Assembly (NCBI GenBank): GCA_009692665.1
Contig: SHYT01000001.1
Coordinates: 1 to 64,000, forward strand
Reading direction: 5' to 3'
Length of the DNA stretch: 64,000 nucleotides
DNA from: Dehalococcoidia bacterium
Lineage (GTDB): Bacteria; Chloroflexota; Dehalococcoidia; Lucifugimonadales; SHYT01
Shown: positions 16,268 to 26,028 of the stretch, one piece after another
How the letters are laid out: each line of letters starts with the position of its first letter
Position numbering within the stretch: the stretch's first letter is position 1
The notes under the pieces: model-generated
Databases searched by the model: none
What the model was told of the DNA's origin: nothing
What the model saw: the letters and a program-made list of their open reading frames with translations, nothing else
Made by a program: the position numbers and the translations under genes

Positions 16268-19200
16268 CTACCGCTTGCCCACCACCTCACGGCTCTCCGG
16301 GGTGGGTTGTGGAGAAGGCCGGCGGCCAAAGGACAGCACTCGCCGCGCAGCGCGCTTGGACCAGTTGGCCCAATCTTCCAAAACGGTATAGCCAACAGGG
16401 GTTACCAGCAGGGTCATTATGGTGGAGCTGATCACGCCGCCCATCAGAACAACAGCAATAGGCGCGCGGGTCTCACCACCGGCCTCCAGCTTAAGGGAAA
16501 GCGGGATCATCGCGAAGACGATGGTGGCAGACGTCATGAGAATGGGCCGCAGACGGGTCGCGCCCGCTTCAGCAATGGCATCCGCGCGGGACATGCCGCG
16601 CTGGCGCAGTGTATTGGTGTAGTCAATGAGCAGAATTCCGTTCTTGGCCACCAACGCCATAAGCAGGATCATGCCAAGCATGGCGAAGATGCTGAACGAG
16701 TTGCCGGAGACCATCAACCCCAGCAACGCACCCACAATCGCCAGCGGCAGCGAGAGCATGATGGCCAGCGGCTGTGTGAAGCTCTGGTACAGGCCCACCA
16801 GCAGCATATACATCAAGAGAATAGAGAGGCCAAACGCCAGGAAGAGCTGGATGAACACCTCGTTATTCGCAGCCGCGCTGGTGTAGTCAATCCGGTAGCC
16901 TGGCGGCAGCACAATATCCCTTGCCGCAAGCTGGATACCCGTCTCAATCACGCCCACCGTGCCGCCCGTGATGTTGGCCTCCACGCTCACCTGGCGCTGC
17001 AAGTCAGCGCGGTCAATCTGGCTTGGGCCAATGGCCCGGTTCAACGTTGCCACCTGGTCAAGCCGCACGGCGCCGCCCGTGACGGGCGAGAACACCGGCA
17101 GTGCGCCCAGTTGCCCCACCGACATCTGGTCCGCGCCATCCAGGAGCAGCACGATGCTGGACTGGGTGCTGTTGCCACGGTCAAACCGGCCGACCTTTGC
17201 GCCGTTCACCGCGGTGCGTAACGCGCCCGCAATGGCCGCCGGGGTCACGCCTAGATTGGCGGCCTGCGTGCGGTTCACCTCAACCTGCACCTCCGGCGCG
17301 GGAGCCTGCTGCGCCAGCTTCACGTCCGTGGTATTCGGCACCGTGCGCATTGCCGCCGCAAGCTCGTTGGCAATCCTCGTCAGGGTGTTAAAGTCATCCC
17401 CAAGCACGCGGATGCTGATCGCCGCGCCAGGCGGGCCGAAGCCGGTGGCCGCTGAGCCTGTGACCTCCATACCGGGGACCAGCGTGTTGGACCATTCGCG
17501 CACGCCCGCCAGTACTTCCAGCACTGACTGTTTGCGTTCGCCCTTGTCCACAAGCTGCACACTAACGTTGCCCGTGGCCGACCCGCCAACGCCTATGAGC
17601 CCGCCGCCACCGGAGCCCACGGTGCTGAATAGGTACTTCACTGCAGGCATCTGGAGCAAGCGATTTTCCAGCGTTCCCATAGCGTTGCTGGTAGCCGCCA
17701 GCGACGATCCGGGCGACATCTGCACGTCCAGCGTGAACAGCCCATCATCCGCCGTCGGCGCAACCTCAAATCCAATCACCCCAAGCGGGAGCAGCGCGAC
17801 CGTGAACACCAGGGTCATGGCCGCTGCCGCCAGCGTGATGACGCGGTGCCGCAGCGACCAATGCAGCGCCCCGCGATACCACTCCTGCAAGCGCTCCAGC
17901 CTGGCGTCAAACCACGGCCCAAACCGCGCGAACGGAGCCATCATCCCATGCCGCACGCGGGTGTTCAGCTTGTCCACGTTCTCCGGCTTCAGCCAGTGCG
18001 CCGCCATCATGGGCGTCAACGTGAACGATATGAACAGCGACAGCAGCGTGGCGCTGACGATCACCAGGCCGTACTCCTTGAAGAATGCGCCCGTCACGCC
18101 GGAGAGGAAGGCCATGGGCGCGAACACCACTACGTCTGTGAGCGTGATGGCGAGCGCCGCCGCGCCAATCTCCATGCGCCCGTTCAGCGCTGCCAGAATT
18201 GGCTCCTCTCCCATCTTCCGATGGCGGTGGATGTTCTCCAGCACCACAATGGAGTCATCCACCAGGATGCCCACCAGCAGCGCCAGGGCCATGAGGGATA
18301 TGACGTCCAGCGTGAAATTCAGGAAGAACATCCCCAGGAACGTGGTAATCATGGACGTGGGAATGGCGAGCAGCACGATGACCGTGTTGCGCCAGGTGTG
18401 CAAGAACAGGAGCAGGGTCAGGCCGCACGCCAGCACTGCCAGCACCAGGTCGCGCTGCACTGCCTGAATCGAGTTCTTCGTGTACTCCGTCGTATCGGCC
18501 GTGATCGTATAGGTCACGCCCGCGGGGAGGGAGCTTCCCAGGCGCGCCAGCTCTTTGCGCACCCCGTCCGCAGTGGCAACGGCGTTTGCGTCGCTCTGCT
18601 GCAGGATGGTGAGGCCCAAGCTGGGCTTGCCATTAAAGCGCAGGATGGTGCTCTCCGTTGCGTGCGTGTCCTCCACGCGCGCAAAGTCGCCAACCTTCAC
18701 CACGCCGCCGGTGGTGGTGGAGACAACGACCTGCTCAAACTCTTTAATGGTCTTAAAGGAAGAGGACGTGCGCAGGTTGAACTGGGTCAACCTCTGCCGC
18801 ACCGTGCCGCCGGGACTGCTGAGGTTGTCCGACGCAAGCGCGCCCTGCACCTGCTGCATGGTCAGCCCGTAGGCTTGCAGCTTTACGGGATCCACCAGCA
18901 CATGCACTTCCGATTCCTGCCCGCCCACAATCCGGACCGTAGCCACGCCCGGCACGGTTTGCAGCCTGGGCTGGATGGTGTTCTTGGCGAAGTCGTAGAG
19001 CTGCGCGGGCGTTTTGTCCCCTGCGAGGGCAACGTTCATGATGGGGAAGGCCGCTGTGTCGGCCTTGATAATCGTGGGCGCAAGGCTGTCCGCGGGCAGG
19101 CCGCCGCGTATGGACGAGAGCGTGCGGTCAATGTCAATGGCGGTCCTGTTGACGTCCACATCATCGTTCAGGTTCACCGTGATGATGGACGAGCCTTCAC

Positions 19201-19453
19201 GGGAGGTTGACACGATGTTCTTCACACCGGATACACCGTTCAGGGCGCGCTCCACAGGATCCGTGACGAGCTGCTCCACCTCTTGCGCGGACGCCCCCGG
19301 AAATCCAATGACAACAGCAACCACGGGGAAGTTGATATTGGGAAAGCGGGACACCTGCAGGTTGGTGTAGCCCACAACCCCCATGATGACCATTGCGAGG
19401 ATGAACATGATGATGGTGAGAGGCCGCTGAATAGCTAACCGGGTGATACCCAA
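16268..19453 (-). CDS. RND efflux permease, HAE1/AcrB type
   Basis: This 1061-residue inner-membrane pump has the full RND pattern. It opens 'TRLAIQRPLTIIMFILAMVI', contains the large periplasmic loops (for example 'SAQEVEQLVTDPVERAL'), and has the proton-relay aspartates in 'GILVDDSIVVLENIHRHRK'. A second repeat half carries 'LMALVAKNGILLIDYTN'. Energy comes from proton import; substrates are probably hydrophobic or amphiphilic compounds. The start is TTG at 19453 behind GAGGAGG. No adaptor or outer channel adjoins; the HlyD-type adaptor at 9.1-11.0 kb is the likely partner. Confidence 0.93.
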   Translation of the reverse strand: MGITRLAIQRPLTIIMFILAMVIMGVVGYTNLQVSRFPNINFPVVAVVIGFPGASAQEVEQLVTDPVERALNGVSGVKNIVSTSREGSSIITVNLNDDVDVNRTAIDIDRTLSSIRGGLPADSLAPTIIKADTAAFPIMNVALAGDKTPAQLYDFAKNTIQPRLQTVPGVATVRIVGGQESEVHVLVDPVKLQAYGLTMQQVQGALASDNLSSPGGTVRQRLTQFNLRTSSSFKTIKEFEQVVVSTTTGGVVKVGDFARVEDTHATESTILRFNGKPSLGLTILQQSDANAVATADGVRKELARLGSSLPAGVTYTITADTTEYTKNSIQAVQRDLVLAVLACGLTLLLFLHTWRNTVIVLLAIPTSMITTFLGMFFLNFTLDVISLMALALLVGILVDDSIVVLENIHRHRKMGEEPILAALNGRMEIGAAALAITLTDVVVFAPMAFLSGVTGAFFKEYGLVIVSATLLSLFISFTLTPMMAAHWLKPENVDKLNTRVRHGMMAPFARFGPWFDARLERLQEWYRGALHWSLRHRVITLAAAAMTLVFTVALLPLGVIGFEVAPTADDGLFTLDVQMSPGSSLAATSNAMGTLENRLLQMPAVKYLFSTVGSGGGGLIGVGGSATGNVSVQLVDKGERKQSVLEVLAGVREWSNTLVPGMEVTGSAATGFGPPGAAISIRVLGDDFNTLTRIANELAAAMRTVPNTTDVKLAQQAPAPEVQVEVNRTQAANLGVTPAAIAGALRTAVNGAKVGRFDRGNSTQSSIVLLLDGADQMSVGQLGALPVFSPVTGGAVRLDQVATLNRAIGPSQIDRADLQRQVSVEANITGGTVGVIETGIQLAARDIVLPPGYRIDYTSAAANNEVFIQLFLAFGLSILLMYMLLVGLYQSFTQPLAIMLSLPLAIVGALLGLMVSGNSFSIFAMLGMILLMALVAKNGILLIDYTNTLRQRGMSRADAIAEAGATRLRPILMTSATIVFAMIPLSLKLEAGGETRAPIAVVLMGGVISSTIMTLLVTPVGYTVLEDWANWSKRAARRVLSFGRRPSPQPTPESREVVGKR

Positions 19454-20324
19454 GAAAAGCCTCCTCTACATGCCAGGGCCGCCACATACCGGATGCGCCA
19501 AAAACACGTGCTTTCCATTGTACCGCTGATACTTCGAGGGATGCGTAGTACATGGGGTTTGGGCTTTCAGCGGGACTTTTGCTTGCGCCTGCCGCGACGG
19601 AACCCGTCAGAGTAGCTGCTGGTAACGGCGAATGTTTGCGTGTTGTGTAATAACTGGCCCGCGTAGGCCCAGGTGCTGAGGGGCGACAGAATGCTTTGGC
19701 GTGGTTGGCTTGTGCCCCTGAAGGGAGCAAAGACAGCGGGGCGCGACTCCCAGTCTGAGAGGACTGTTCGCTGCGTTTCTCAAGACCTATATCTATCTGC
19801 ACAGGATGATTACCTCTGCTTTGGGCTGGCTTCTGGCCGACCGCTGACTTCTTGGAGTGGGGTGCTTGCTGGAAGTAGAAGGACGCATGTCTAGCATGCA
19901 GCCGCGCGTGTGTGGGCGCAAGAATTGGCTGTCCGGATTTGGGGGGTAAGGGGAGCCGCTCTCCTGGCCGTTCCCCCTCTTCCCATTCGACTCTGGACTC
20001 GGCCTTGCAGAAAAGTCGTATTTCGAGTTGTTTTGCACAAAAGTTGGGAGGTGTCTTGCGATGCACGTGGGGGTTATACGTGAGGGGTAACGGATTCCCA
20101 TCGATGCGCACTCGGGGCAGGCTTTCGGCGTGTCCTCAGCATGACAATTGGGGGTGGTGTGGATGGCAGCGGCTTTTTCGTGCCCCTCGACTCGGCCCTA
20201 CCGTTGGCAGTCGGGTAATACTCGGGGTCTGCGACACCGAGCATTTTGGGGACAAGGCTAATGCAGATGCAGAGGGGGAGACTGACCGTCTCCCCCTCTG
20301 TCGTAGGCCACGAAAAAACCCGGC
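19454..20324. other. repeat-containing intergenic region
   Basis: The 870-base gap shows no credible gene. It holds repeat-A copy 2 near its right end and a 'TTTTGCACAAAAGTTGGG' stretch near 20030 that recurs in degenerate form at about 12910 and 52050. Confidence 0.6.
20140..20259 (+). repeat. dispersed repeat A, copy 2
   Basis: It matches the copy at 13228-13345 along most of its length. Both contain the segments 'GGTTGTGTGGATGG'/'GGTGGTGTGGATGG', 'CGTGCCCCTCGACTCGG' and 'GCGACACCGAGCATTT'. Confidence 0.8.
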
Positions 20325-21176
20325 TTACCGCGCTGGGCCGCCAGAGTAGTCGCCCCAGGGGCCGTCCCGCCATGCTAGCGCAGACTTCAGTCCTTGCTCA
20401 CGCACGAGGCGGCTGAACTCGCCGTTGCTTGGCCGGTGGCCACCCACGTTGTGCACGTCTCCGCCCGCGTCAATCGCCGCGAAGTACCCCATGATCTCGT
20501 ACGCGCGATGCACGGAGCGCTTCAAGAGTGCCAGCTGGTCAATTGGAATGTTCGTAATCTGCTTGGCCAGCTTTTCCGCCTCTGCCGCAAGCTGATCGGC
20601 GGGGTAGCTCATCGTCGCCATTCCCCAGTCCGCAGCCTGCTTTCCGGTGAACGACTTGCCGGTAAGCATCACGTACATCGCCTTGGCCATAGGCAGCCGC
20701 CAGGGCGCCCACTGCACGTCCGGCGTGTTCTGCGCTCGCACCGGGGGATAGCCGATGACCGTATCGTCTGCCACCAAAATGATGTCGCACTGCGACATGA
20801 GCTCTGTGCCACCGGCAATCACGTACCCGTGCGCCTGCGCAATAACCACCTTGTGGCACTTCCAAAGGGTCGTCCAGGTCTGCGCCACGTGGCGCGCAAA
20901 CCCGTCGATGGCCTTGTCCAGCATTGGGCTGACGTAGCCGCCGTCCGGCGTATTTTCGTAGCCGGACGCCGTCAGGTCATAGCCGGCGCAGAAGGCCCTG
21001 CCGTTTCCTTTAATGAGGATGCAGCTTACGCCTTCATCGCGCTCCGCCATTTTAATGGCCGTCAGGAATTCTTCGCGGAGCCGCAAAGAAAGAGCGTTCA
21101 GCTTCTCCGGCCGGTTCAGGGTAATGTGCGCAACCTTGTCCTTGACCTCATAGATAATGTTCTTGAACTCAGCCAC
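20325..21176 (-). CDS. enoyl-CoA hydratase/isomerase family protein
   Basis: This 283-residue crotonase-fold protein shows 'VAHITLNRPEKLNALSLRLR', the first oxyanion-hole segment 'AFCAGYDLT', and the second 'VIAGGTELMSQCDIILVADD'. The active-site glutamates of classical hydratases are not obvious, so hydratase, isomerase or hydrolase activity is open. The start is GTG at 21176 behind AAAGGAG; the longer frame to 21341 reads through repeat A and is rejected. It is a paralogue of the protein at 42972, sharing 'GTE..SQCD' and 'GxPPVR'. Role: CoA-ester degradation. Confidence 0.88.
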   Translation of the reverse strand: MAEFKNIIYEVKDKVAHITLNRPEKLNALSLRLREEFLTAIKMAERDEGVSCILIKGNGRAFCAGYDLTASGYENTPDGGYVSPMLDKAIDGFARHVAQTWTTLWKCHKVVIAQAHGYVIAGGTELMSQCDIILVADDTVIGYPPVRAQNTPDVQWAPWRLPMAKAMYVMLTGKSFTGKQAADWGMATMSYPADQLAAEAEKLAKQITNIPIDQLALLKRSVHRAYEIMGYFAAIDAGGDVHNVGGHRPSNGEFSRLVREQGLKSALAWRDGPWGDYSGGPAR

Positions 21177-21250
21177 AGTAACTCCTTTCGTGTCGTGCGT
21201 CCGACAATCAGGGCAGGACATCCTTGTGCCGCTACAGGGCAGCCCGCGCC

Positions 21251-21293
21251 CGGCCCTACTGTTCGCAGTCGGGTAACACTCGGGGTCTGCGAC
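21251..21293 (+). repeat. dispersed repeat A, copy 3 (core only)
   Basis: The 43-base core differs from copy 2 at only a few positions and stops at 'GTCTGCGAC'. It lies upstream of the enoyl-CoA hydratase gene. Confidence 0.75.
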
Positions 21294-21399
21294 GTGAGGG
21301 GAAGCCGCCCGATTATGAACTGCCGTGAAGAGGGCTGTCAATCAAAAGGGAAAGCATCCGTCAGCATGACAATTGGGGAAGCAGTGTTACACTAGCCGC

Positions 21400-22725
21400 A
21401 TGCCTGACGGACCGGCGAAACATACCGTGCGGACATTCCTGCCCAAACAGATCCTCCAGCGCTCGCAGAAGGTGTACTACGGCTGGTGGATGGCCATTGC
21501 GGGCATGGTTATAGGCACCTTTGGCGCGCTGAACAACTACGGCTTCAGCATCTTCTTCCTCCCGGTCACGACCGAGCTTGGCCTGAGCCGCGCACAGACA
21601 TCGCTGGTATTCTCGGCGGCGCGGTTGGAAGGCGGCATCGAAGCGCCAATTGCGGGTTGGCTGACGGACAGGCTTGGCCCGCGCACGATGCTGCTGATAG
21701 GCAACACGATGACCGGCGTGGGATTCATCCTGCTGGGCACGGTGGCCCATAGCTTCTGGGCGCTGTTCGTCATCTGGGTGTTCATCATTTCCGTGGGGTT
21801 CCAGACGGGGTTTTTCACGGCGATGGTGGCAACCATGAACATGTGGTTTGTCCGGCGCCGGGCCACGGCAATAAGCCTGCTGAGCTCCTCAAACCGCCTG
21901 GGCGGCGTGATCTGGGCGCCAGTGCTGGGGTACCTAGTGGTGGCGCACGGCTGGAGGACGACCTCAGTCATTGCAGGCATACTCATCCTGCTGGTGACGA
22001 TACCGATGAGCCTGCTGTTCCGGACGTCACCGGAGAGCATGGGGCTGCAGCCGGACGGCGATACGGACGCCACCCAGGCCACGAGCGAAGGCACGAATCA
22101 GAAGGCACGCCACATGACGGTGGGCGCTGACCACACGGTGAAGCAGGCGGTCCGAACGCGCGCGTACTGGCAGTTCACTCTGGCGACGGCCTTCCAGATG
22201 GCGTCCATGGGAGCCATCAGTGTCCACCTGATTCCGATCCTGGTGTGGAAGGGACAGAGCCAGCAGACGGCGGCGTACATGCTGGGGCTGGTAGGTTTCA
22301 TCGGCACCGGGATGACGCTGGTGTGGGGACAGCTCAGCGACCGGTTCGGGCCGGTGCGGATGCAGGCGCTGGCCGGGGTATTGGGCGCGCTGGGACTGGT
22401 GACGCTGGCGCTGGGCGACGGGCCGCTGGTGTACGTGTTCCTGGTGCTGCATGCGGTGGCCGAGTCCGCCAGCGCGCTGACGATCGCGACGACGGGGCTG
22501 TATTTTGGGCGTAAGCATTTTGCCACGGTGCGCGGGGTGCTGACGTTCACCAACGCGCCAGTGGGGTTCGCGATGCCCATCTTTGCCGGCTGGGTGTACG
22601 ACCAGACGCAGAGCTACTGGTGGGTGATTGTTCCGCTGGTAGCCTTCCGTGCGATGGCGATACCGCTGTACCTGCTGATGCCGAAGCCCAGCGCGCCCGG
22701 CGGCTCCGCTGCGAAGGTGTCGTGA
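21400..22725 (+). CDS. major facilitator superfamily transporter
   Basis: This 441-residue protein has twelve predicted helices and a central loop, with MFS landmarks. 'GWLTDRLGPRTMLLIG' is the loop 2-3 motif, and 'GQLSDRFGPVRM' is its repeat in the second half. The opening 'YYGWWMAIAGMVIGTFGALN' resembles the oxalate/formate-antiporter and monocarboxylate branch, so a carboxylate substrate is plausible but unproven. The ATG at 21400 lacks a clear binding site. The gene at 57396 is a distant paralogue. Neighbouring CoA-ester genes fit uptake of an organic acid. Confidence 0.87.
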   Translation: MPDGPAKHTVRTFLPKQILQRSQKVYYGWWMAIAGMVIGTFGALNNYGFSIFFLPVTTELGLSRAQTSLVFSAARLEGGIEAPIAGWLTDRLGPRTMLLIGNTMTGVGFILLGTVAHSFWALFVIWVFIISVGFQTGFFTAMVATMNMWFVRRRATAISLLSSSNRLGGVIWAPVLGYLVVAHGWRTTSVIAGILILLVTIPMSLLFRTSPESMGLQPDGDTDATQATSEGTNQKARHMTVGADHTVKQAVRTRAYWQFTLATAFQMASMGAISVHLIPILVWKGQSQQTAAYMLGLVGFIGTGMTLVWGQLSDRFGPVRMQALAGVLGALGLVTLALGDGPLVYVFLVLHAVAESASALTIATTGLYFGRKHFATVRGVLTFTNAPVGFAMPIFAGWVYDQTQSYWWVIVPLVAFRAMAIPLYLLMPKPSAPGGSAAKVS

Positions 22726-22758
22726 CTGCTGCTTCCCAGACTAAAGCCCGCACCATGT

Positions 22759-22790
22759 ATGTAGGGGCGCAGCATGCTGCGCCCCTACAT
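22759..22790. repeat. 32-bp perfect palindrome, repeat B-like
   Basis: Two 16-base complementary arms contain GTAGGGGCGCAGC. A degenerate copy lies at 25246-25274. It is placed between two genes and may act as a terminator for the MFS gene. Confidence 0.75.
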
Positions 22791-22927
22791 ATCCGCAACC
22801 GCTTGCCCAAAAAGTCCGCGCCTCCCAGTTGACTTTCTTGGGTGAAATATTAGAATTGTCTTTGATTGCGATGACCCGCTCGACGGGTTCGGAGATGCGC
22901 GGGGTTGCCCGTGAGAAAGATAGGAAC

Positions 22928-23404
22928 ATGCAAAAGCCAACCGACCTGAAGCTCATTGACCTCGGTCCCGCCACAGATGCCAGCGCCTCACGCCTGGAGG
23001 AGGCCGGTCAAGATGCAACCCGCCGCCTGGCCACCGCTGCTGAGCAAGCCGTCCGCCGCTTGGAAGCAGCGGACGACGTTGCCCAGGAGCTCACGGAGCT
23101 GGTGAAGGAGGCCAACCGCTACATCGCCGCCGCCGCGGAAGAGGCCACGCAGCACGTTGCGGACGCCAGCGAGGAAGCCAACAAGCATTTGGAAGCAGTT
23201 GCACAAGAGATTGCCAAGCATCCCGCCGTTGATCCCAAGGAAGTGGCCAGGCAAGTCCACCGCGCGGCGGAACAAGTGAGCAAGCACATGACCAAGGCCG
23301 CGCTAGAAGCCGCCACACACGTCGCTAAGGTGACCGAGCAGACCACCAAGCGGATGGCCCACCGCGCCAAGGAGATCAGCCAGCGCAAGCTCGCGCGGGT
23401 GTAA
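22928..23404 (+). CDS. Ala/Glu-rich helical repeat protein, 158 aa
   Basis: From the ATG at 22928 (weak AGG upstream) the protein is almost wholly helical. It has repeated heptad-like units such as 'EEATQHVADASEEANKHLE' and 'AAEQVSKHMTKAALEAATHV', resembling apolipoprotein, LEA or phasin-type amphipathic repeats. There is no signal or membrane helix. Such proteins coat surfaces or granules, or protect during desiccation, but nothing here decides between these. A strong hairpin ends the gene. Confidence 0.7.
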   Translation: MQKPTDLKLIDLGPATDASASRLEEAGQDATRRLATAAEQAVRRLEAADDVAQELTELVKEANRYIAAAAEEATQHVADASEEANKHLEAVAQEIAKHPAVDPKEVARQVHRAAEQVSKHMTKAALEAATHVAKVTEQTTKRMAHRAKEISQRKLARV

Positions 23405-23427
23405 AAAGCCCCGCCAATCAGGGCATG

Positions 23428-23463
23428 AAAAAGCCCCGAAGGCTCATTGCCTTCGGGGCTTTT
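23428..23463. terminator. hairpin terminator between convergent genes
   Basis: AAAAAGCCCCGAAGGC (23428-23443) pairs with GCCTTCGGGGCTTTT, leaving a five-base loop. It serves the helical-repeat gene and probably the malic enzyme gene. Confidence 0.9.
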
Positions 23464-23486
23464 CTAGTGTCTGAGAAGAGTGCGAC

Positions 23487-24659
23487 TTACCGTTTGGCGC
23501 CAGTCCCGGCCAATTCCTTCTTCCACGCGTCGCTCACGGCCTTCGCAACCGCGGGGACCACGGCCCGGTCAAGCGACCAGGGAATGACCTTCTCCGGCGT
23601 TGGCTTGCCTACCAGGTCGGCCAGCGCCTTGGAAGCGGCTACCTTCATGCTCATGGTAATGCGCGGTGCGCGGACATCTAGCGCGCCACGGAAAATGCCG
23701 GGGAAGCCCAGGCAGTTGTTGATCTGATTGGGGAAGTCGCTGCGGCCCGTGCCAATGATCACCGCGCCGCCCTTCCTGGCCAGGTCAGGCATGATCTCCG
23801 GAATGGGGTTCGCCATTGGGAAACAGATTGCATCCTTCGCCATGCTCCGAACCATCGCCTCGGACACAATGCCCGCCATGGACAGGCCAATGAATACGTC
23901 CGCGCCCTTCATCGCATCCGCCAGGCCGCCCTTGATGTTCTCCAGGTTCGTTACTTCCAGCATCTCAATCTTGTAAGGGTTCAGGTCTGTGCGGTCCTTC
24001 TGCACGATGCCCTTGCTGTCGATGAGGACGATGCGGCGCGCGCCAAACGCGTGCAGCAGCTTGCAGGTAGCAATGGCCGATGCGCCCGCGCCGGAAATGA
24101 CAATGCGGGCCTCTGACAGCTTCTTGTTCACCACTTTCAGCGCGTTCACGAGGGCAGCCACGGCTACCACGGCAGTGCCGTGCTGGTCATCGTGGAACAC
24201 TGGAATGCCAATATCCTGCAGCCCGTCTTCCACTTCAAAGCAGCGCGGCGCGGCAATGTCCTCAAGGTTGATGCCGCCAAAGCTGGGCGCCAGGTACTTC
24301 ACTGTCTTGATGATTTCCTGCGCGTCCTGCGTAGCCAGACAAATAGGAACACAATCAACGCCGCCCAGCACCTTAAAGAGGATGGCCTTGCCTTCCATCA
24401 CTGGCATCGCCGCTTCAGGACCCTGGTTGCCAATGCCCAGGACTGCGGAGCCGTCACTGACCACTGCAATCATGTTTGCGCGGGCGGTCAGCTCAAACGA
24501 CTCTCTCAGGTCGGCGTGAATGGCGTGGCACACAGCCGCCACACCTGGGGTGTACGCAATTGACAGATCGTCAATGTTCTCCAGCGGGAACTTGGAGACG
24601 ATGGCGACCTTGCCATGCATTTCTCGATGGCGCTTGATTGATTCCGCGTTGTAGTCCAT
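23487..24659 (-). CDS. NAD(P)-dependent malic enzyme
   Basis: This 390-residue enzyme decarboxylates malate to pyruvate. It has the short bacterial form: 'LSIAYTPGVAAVC' with the catalytic Tyr, 'VVSDGSAVLGIGNQGP', 'GGINLEDIAAPRCFEVE' and the metal-binding 'IPVFHDDQHGTAVV'. A Rossmann segment 'IVISGAGASAIATCKLL' follows. There is no phosphotransacetylase domain. I start at 24659, where AGGGGAGC precedes the ATG, rather than 27 codons upstream. It links the C4 pool to pyruvate and acetyl-CoA. Cofactor preference is not evident. Confidence 0.92.
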   Translation of the reverse strand: MDYNAESIKRHREMHGKVAIVSKFPLENIDDLSIAYTPGVAAVCHAIHADLRESFELTARANMIAVVSDGSAVLGIGNQGPEAAMPVMEGKAILFKVLGGVDCVPICLATQDAQEIIKTVKYLAPSFGGINLEDIAAPRCFEVEDGLQDIGIPVFHDDQHGTAVVAVAALVNALKVVNKKLSEARIVISGAGASAIATCKLLHAFGARRIVLIDSKGIVQKDRTDLNPYKIEMLEVTNLENIKGGLADAMKGADVFIGLSMAGIVSEAMVRSMAKDAICFPMANPIPEIMPDLARKGGAVIIGTGRSDFPNQINNCLGFPGIFRGALDVRAPRITMSMKVAASKALADLVGKPTPEKVIPWSLDRAVVPAVAKAVSDAWKKELAGTGAKR

Positions 24660-24926
24660 GCTCCCCTTCTTTTTCTTCCCCACAGCGTGATAGCCGTAGG
24701 AAAGACAGTTTGATTCTGCATAGGATACCACGTCCGTCAAAGGCTCTGCAGGTGAGAGTCCGCCGCTCTCTCAAAGAAGATGGGGAAGATAAGGAACAGG
24801 GGGAACAGTACACGTCAAAGAGGCATCCGACGTAGGGGAAAGCCCTGCATAGGGGCGAAGCAGAATCGAGTCCTTGGCAAAGATGCTGACAAAACGTGGC
24901 CGCCCCGCCACGGCTATCATAGAGCT

Positions 24927-25142
24927 ATGAATCTTACGAGCTTGCTTATTATTCTGGGCATCTTCCTGTGGTGCGCCACCTTCATCGGCGGGGGCATCAT
25001 GCTCATTGGCTGGGCCAGCACCAAGACTACCCGGCGGGCGCCCTACTGGGCCAAGTCCGTGGGCACTACCCTCCTTGCAGTGGGGCTCGGGCTGGGCATT
25101 GCCCTGCTCTATTTCTGGGCAAAAAACGCCCCCCCCAGATAG
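24927..25142 (+). CDS. small two-helix membrane protein, 71 aa
   Basis: The protein from the ATG at 24927 contains two hydrophobic helices ('LLIILGIFLWCATFIGGGIM' and 'GTTLLAVGLGLGIALLYFW') joined by a short basic loop 'TKTTRRAPYWAK'. The longer frame to 24780 has an implausible Arg-rich leader. It has no recognised family. It is divergent from malic enzyme. Confidence 0.5.
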   Translation: MNLTSLLIILGIFLWCATFIGGGIMLIGWASTKTTRRAPYWAKSVGTTLLAVGLGLGIALLYFWAKNAPPR

Positions 25143-25483
25143 GCCGTCCAAGCACGTCCTCATTGCACATCCTCTCCAGCCAGATGTGCAGACCGCAACC
25201 TACTTGAAGGGCCTCTGGAAAGCAACCGCTTGTGAATGCCAACCGGTAGGGGCGCAGCATGCTGCTGCCCCTACACGAAACCTCAGACAAAAGTAGTAAG
25301 CGGTTTGAAACCCGCTCCCTACTTTACATATCCCAATCGCACGGCGTTCTGTCTGTCTGTGCTTCCTATGCCTTGGTACTACGTTATGGCAGGAATAGCG
25401 CCTACAGATGCCTGGTTAAAACAGAAGAAGGGCTCTCCTTCCATGAAAGACAGCCCTCCCATCCCCTGACTAGTGGCCTCTCT
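25143..25483. other. intergenic region with repeat-B palindromes
   Basis: It contains palindromic repeats at 25246-25274 and 25292-25323 (GTAGGGGC... and AGCGGTTTGAAACCCGCT-like). No gene is supported. Confidence 0.6.
25246..25274. repeat. repeat B-like palindrome, degenerate copy
   Basis: GTAGGGGCGCAGCATGCTGC followed by the complementary arm with a small change; related to 22759-22790. Confidence 0.6.
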
Positions 25484-25690
25484 CTACGAAGCCAGCCGCT
25501 CTTGCACCACTGAAACGCTTCTTGCTAGAGAAGCCAAGCCCTCAATAGGAGCCTGTAAATGGAGGCCGCCACGCAGCCCAACGTCGGTGCCCACTTGAGC
25601 GCACTCGTACCAGCACCAGACGCAGGTCAACTGGTTGCCCTGCCGCTCCATTGGTACTTCACACGATGGGCACATACGACGTTGTTCCAT
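25484..25690 (-). CDS. short zinc-ribbon protein, 68 aa
   Basis: The ATG at 25690 has GGAGG six bases upstream. The N-terminal half is a zinc knuckle pair, 'MCPSCEVPMERQGNQLTCVW' followed by 'CWYEC', with CxxC at both ends. The C-terminal half is Ala/Leu-rich and featureless. Similar mini-ribbons occur widely as transcription-associated or unassigned proteins. It stands alone. Confidence 0.6.
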   Translation of the reverse strand: MEQRRMCPSCEVPMERQGNQLTCVWCWYECAQVGTDVGLRGGLHLQAPIEGLASLARSVSVVQERLAS

Positions 25691-26028
25691 AGCAGCCTCC
25701 TTTCTACCCTCGTTGCACTCCAATCGGCGCGTCCAAATCACCACTATTCCGCATGCTCTTATGCGCCTTTTGGGTAGACATAGTTAACAACGCGCACCAT
25801 CCCATCTAGGGTAGTGCCCGCCCCAGAGGGGCCAGCTTAAAAACAGCCGTGCTCCCACACACCCCCTCGGCTGACCCCGGTCGTGCTGGAAAAGGACTCT
25901 TTAAAGCACAGCTTGCGGCACCTTGCCCTTGTCCAGTCGATAACCGCCGCTCTTGCCGCATGGCGTTCGTGTACTAGATACACAATTTGGTATATAGTGC
26001 TGAGAACCCTGGCAGGAGTGAACAAATA
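25691..26028. other. intergenic region upstream of the solute-binding protein
   Basis: A 'TATATAGTG' stretch near 25991 may be a -10 region for the downstream gene, but the -35 is unclear. Nothing else is recognisable. Confidence 0.4.

Noticed and set aside
16307-19210. Long plus-strand frames (up to about 500 codons) opposite the RND permease
   Set aside because: They are antisense shadows of a high-GC gene. The encoded sequences lack domain features and are rich in Arg, His, Ser and Pro.
24741-24926. Glycine-riboswitch-like leader upstream of malic enzyme
   Set aside because: There is a small hairpin (24754-24770) but not the conserved core or the tandem aptamer layout.
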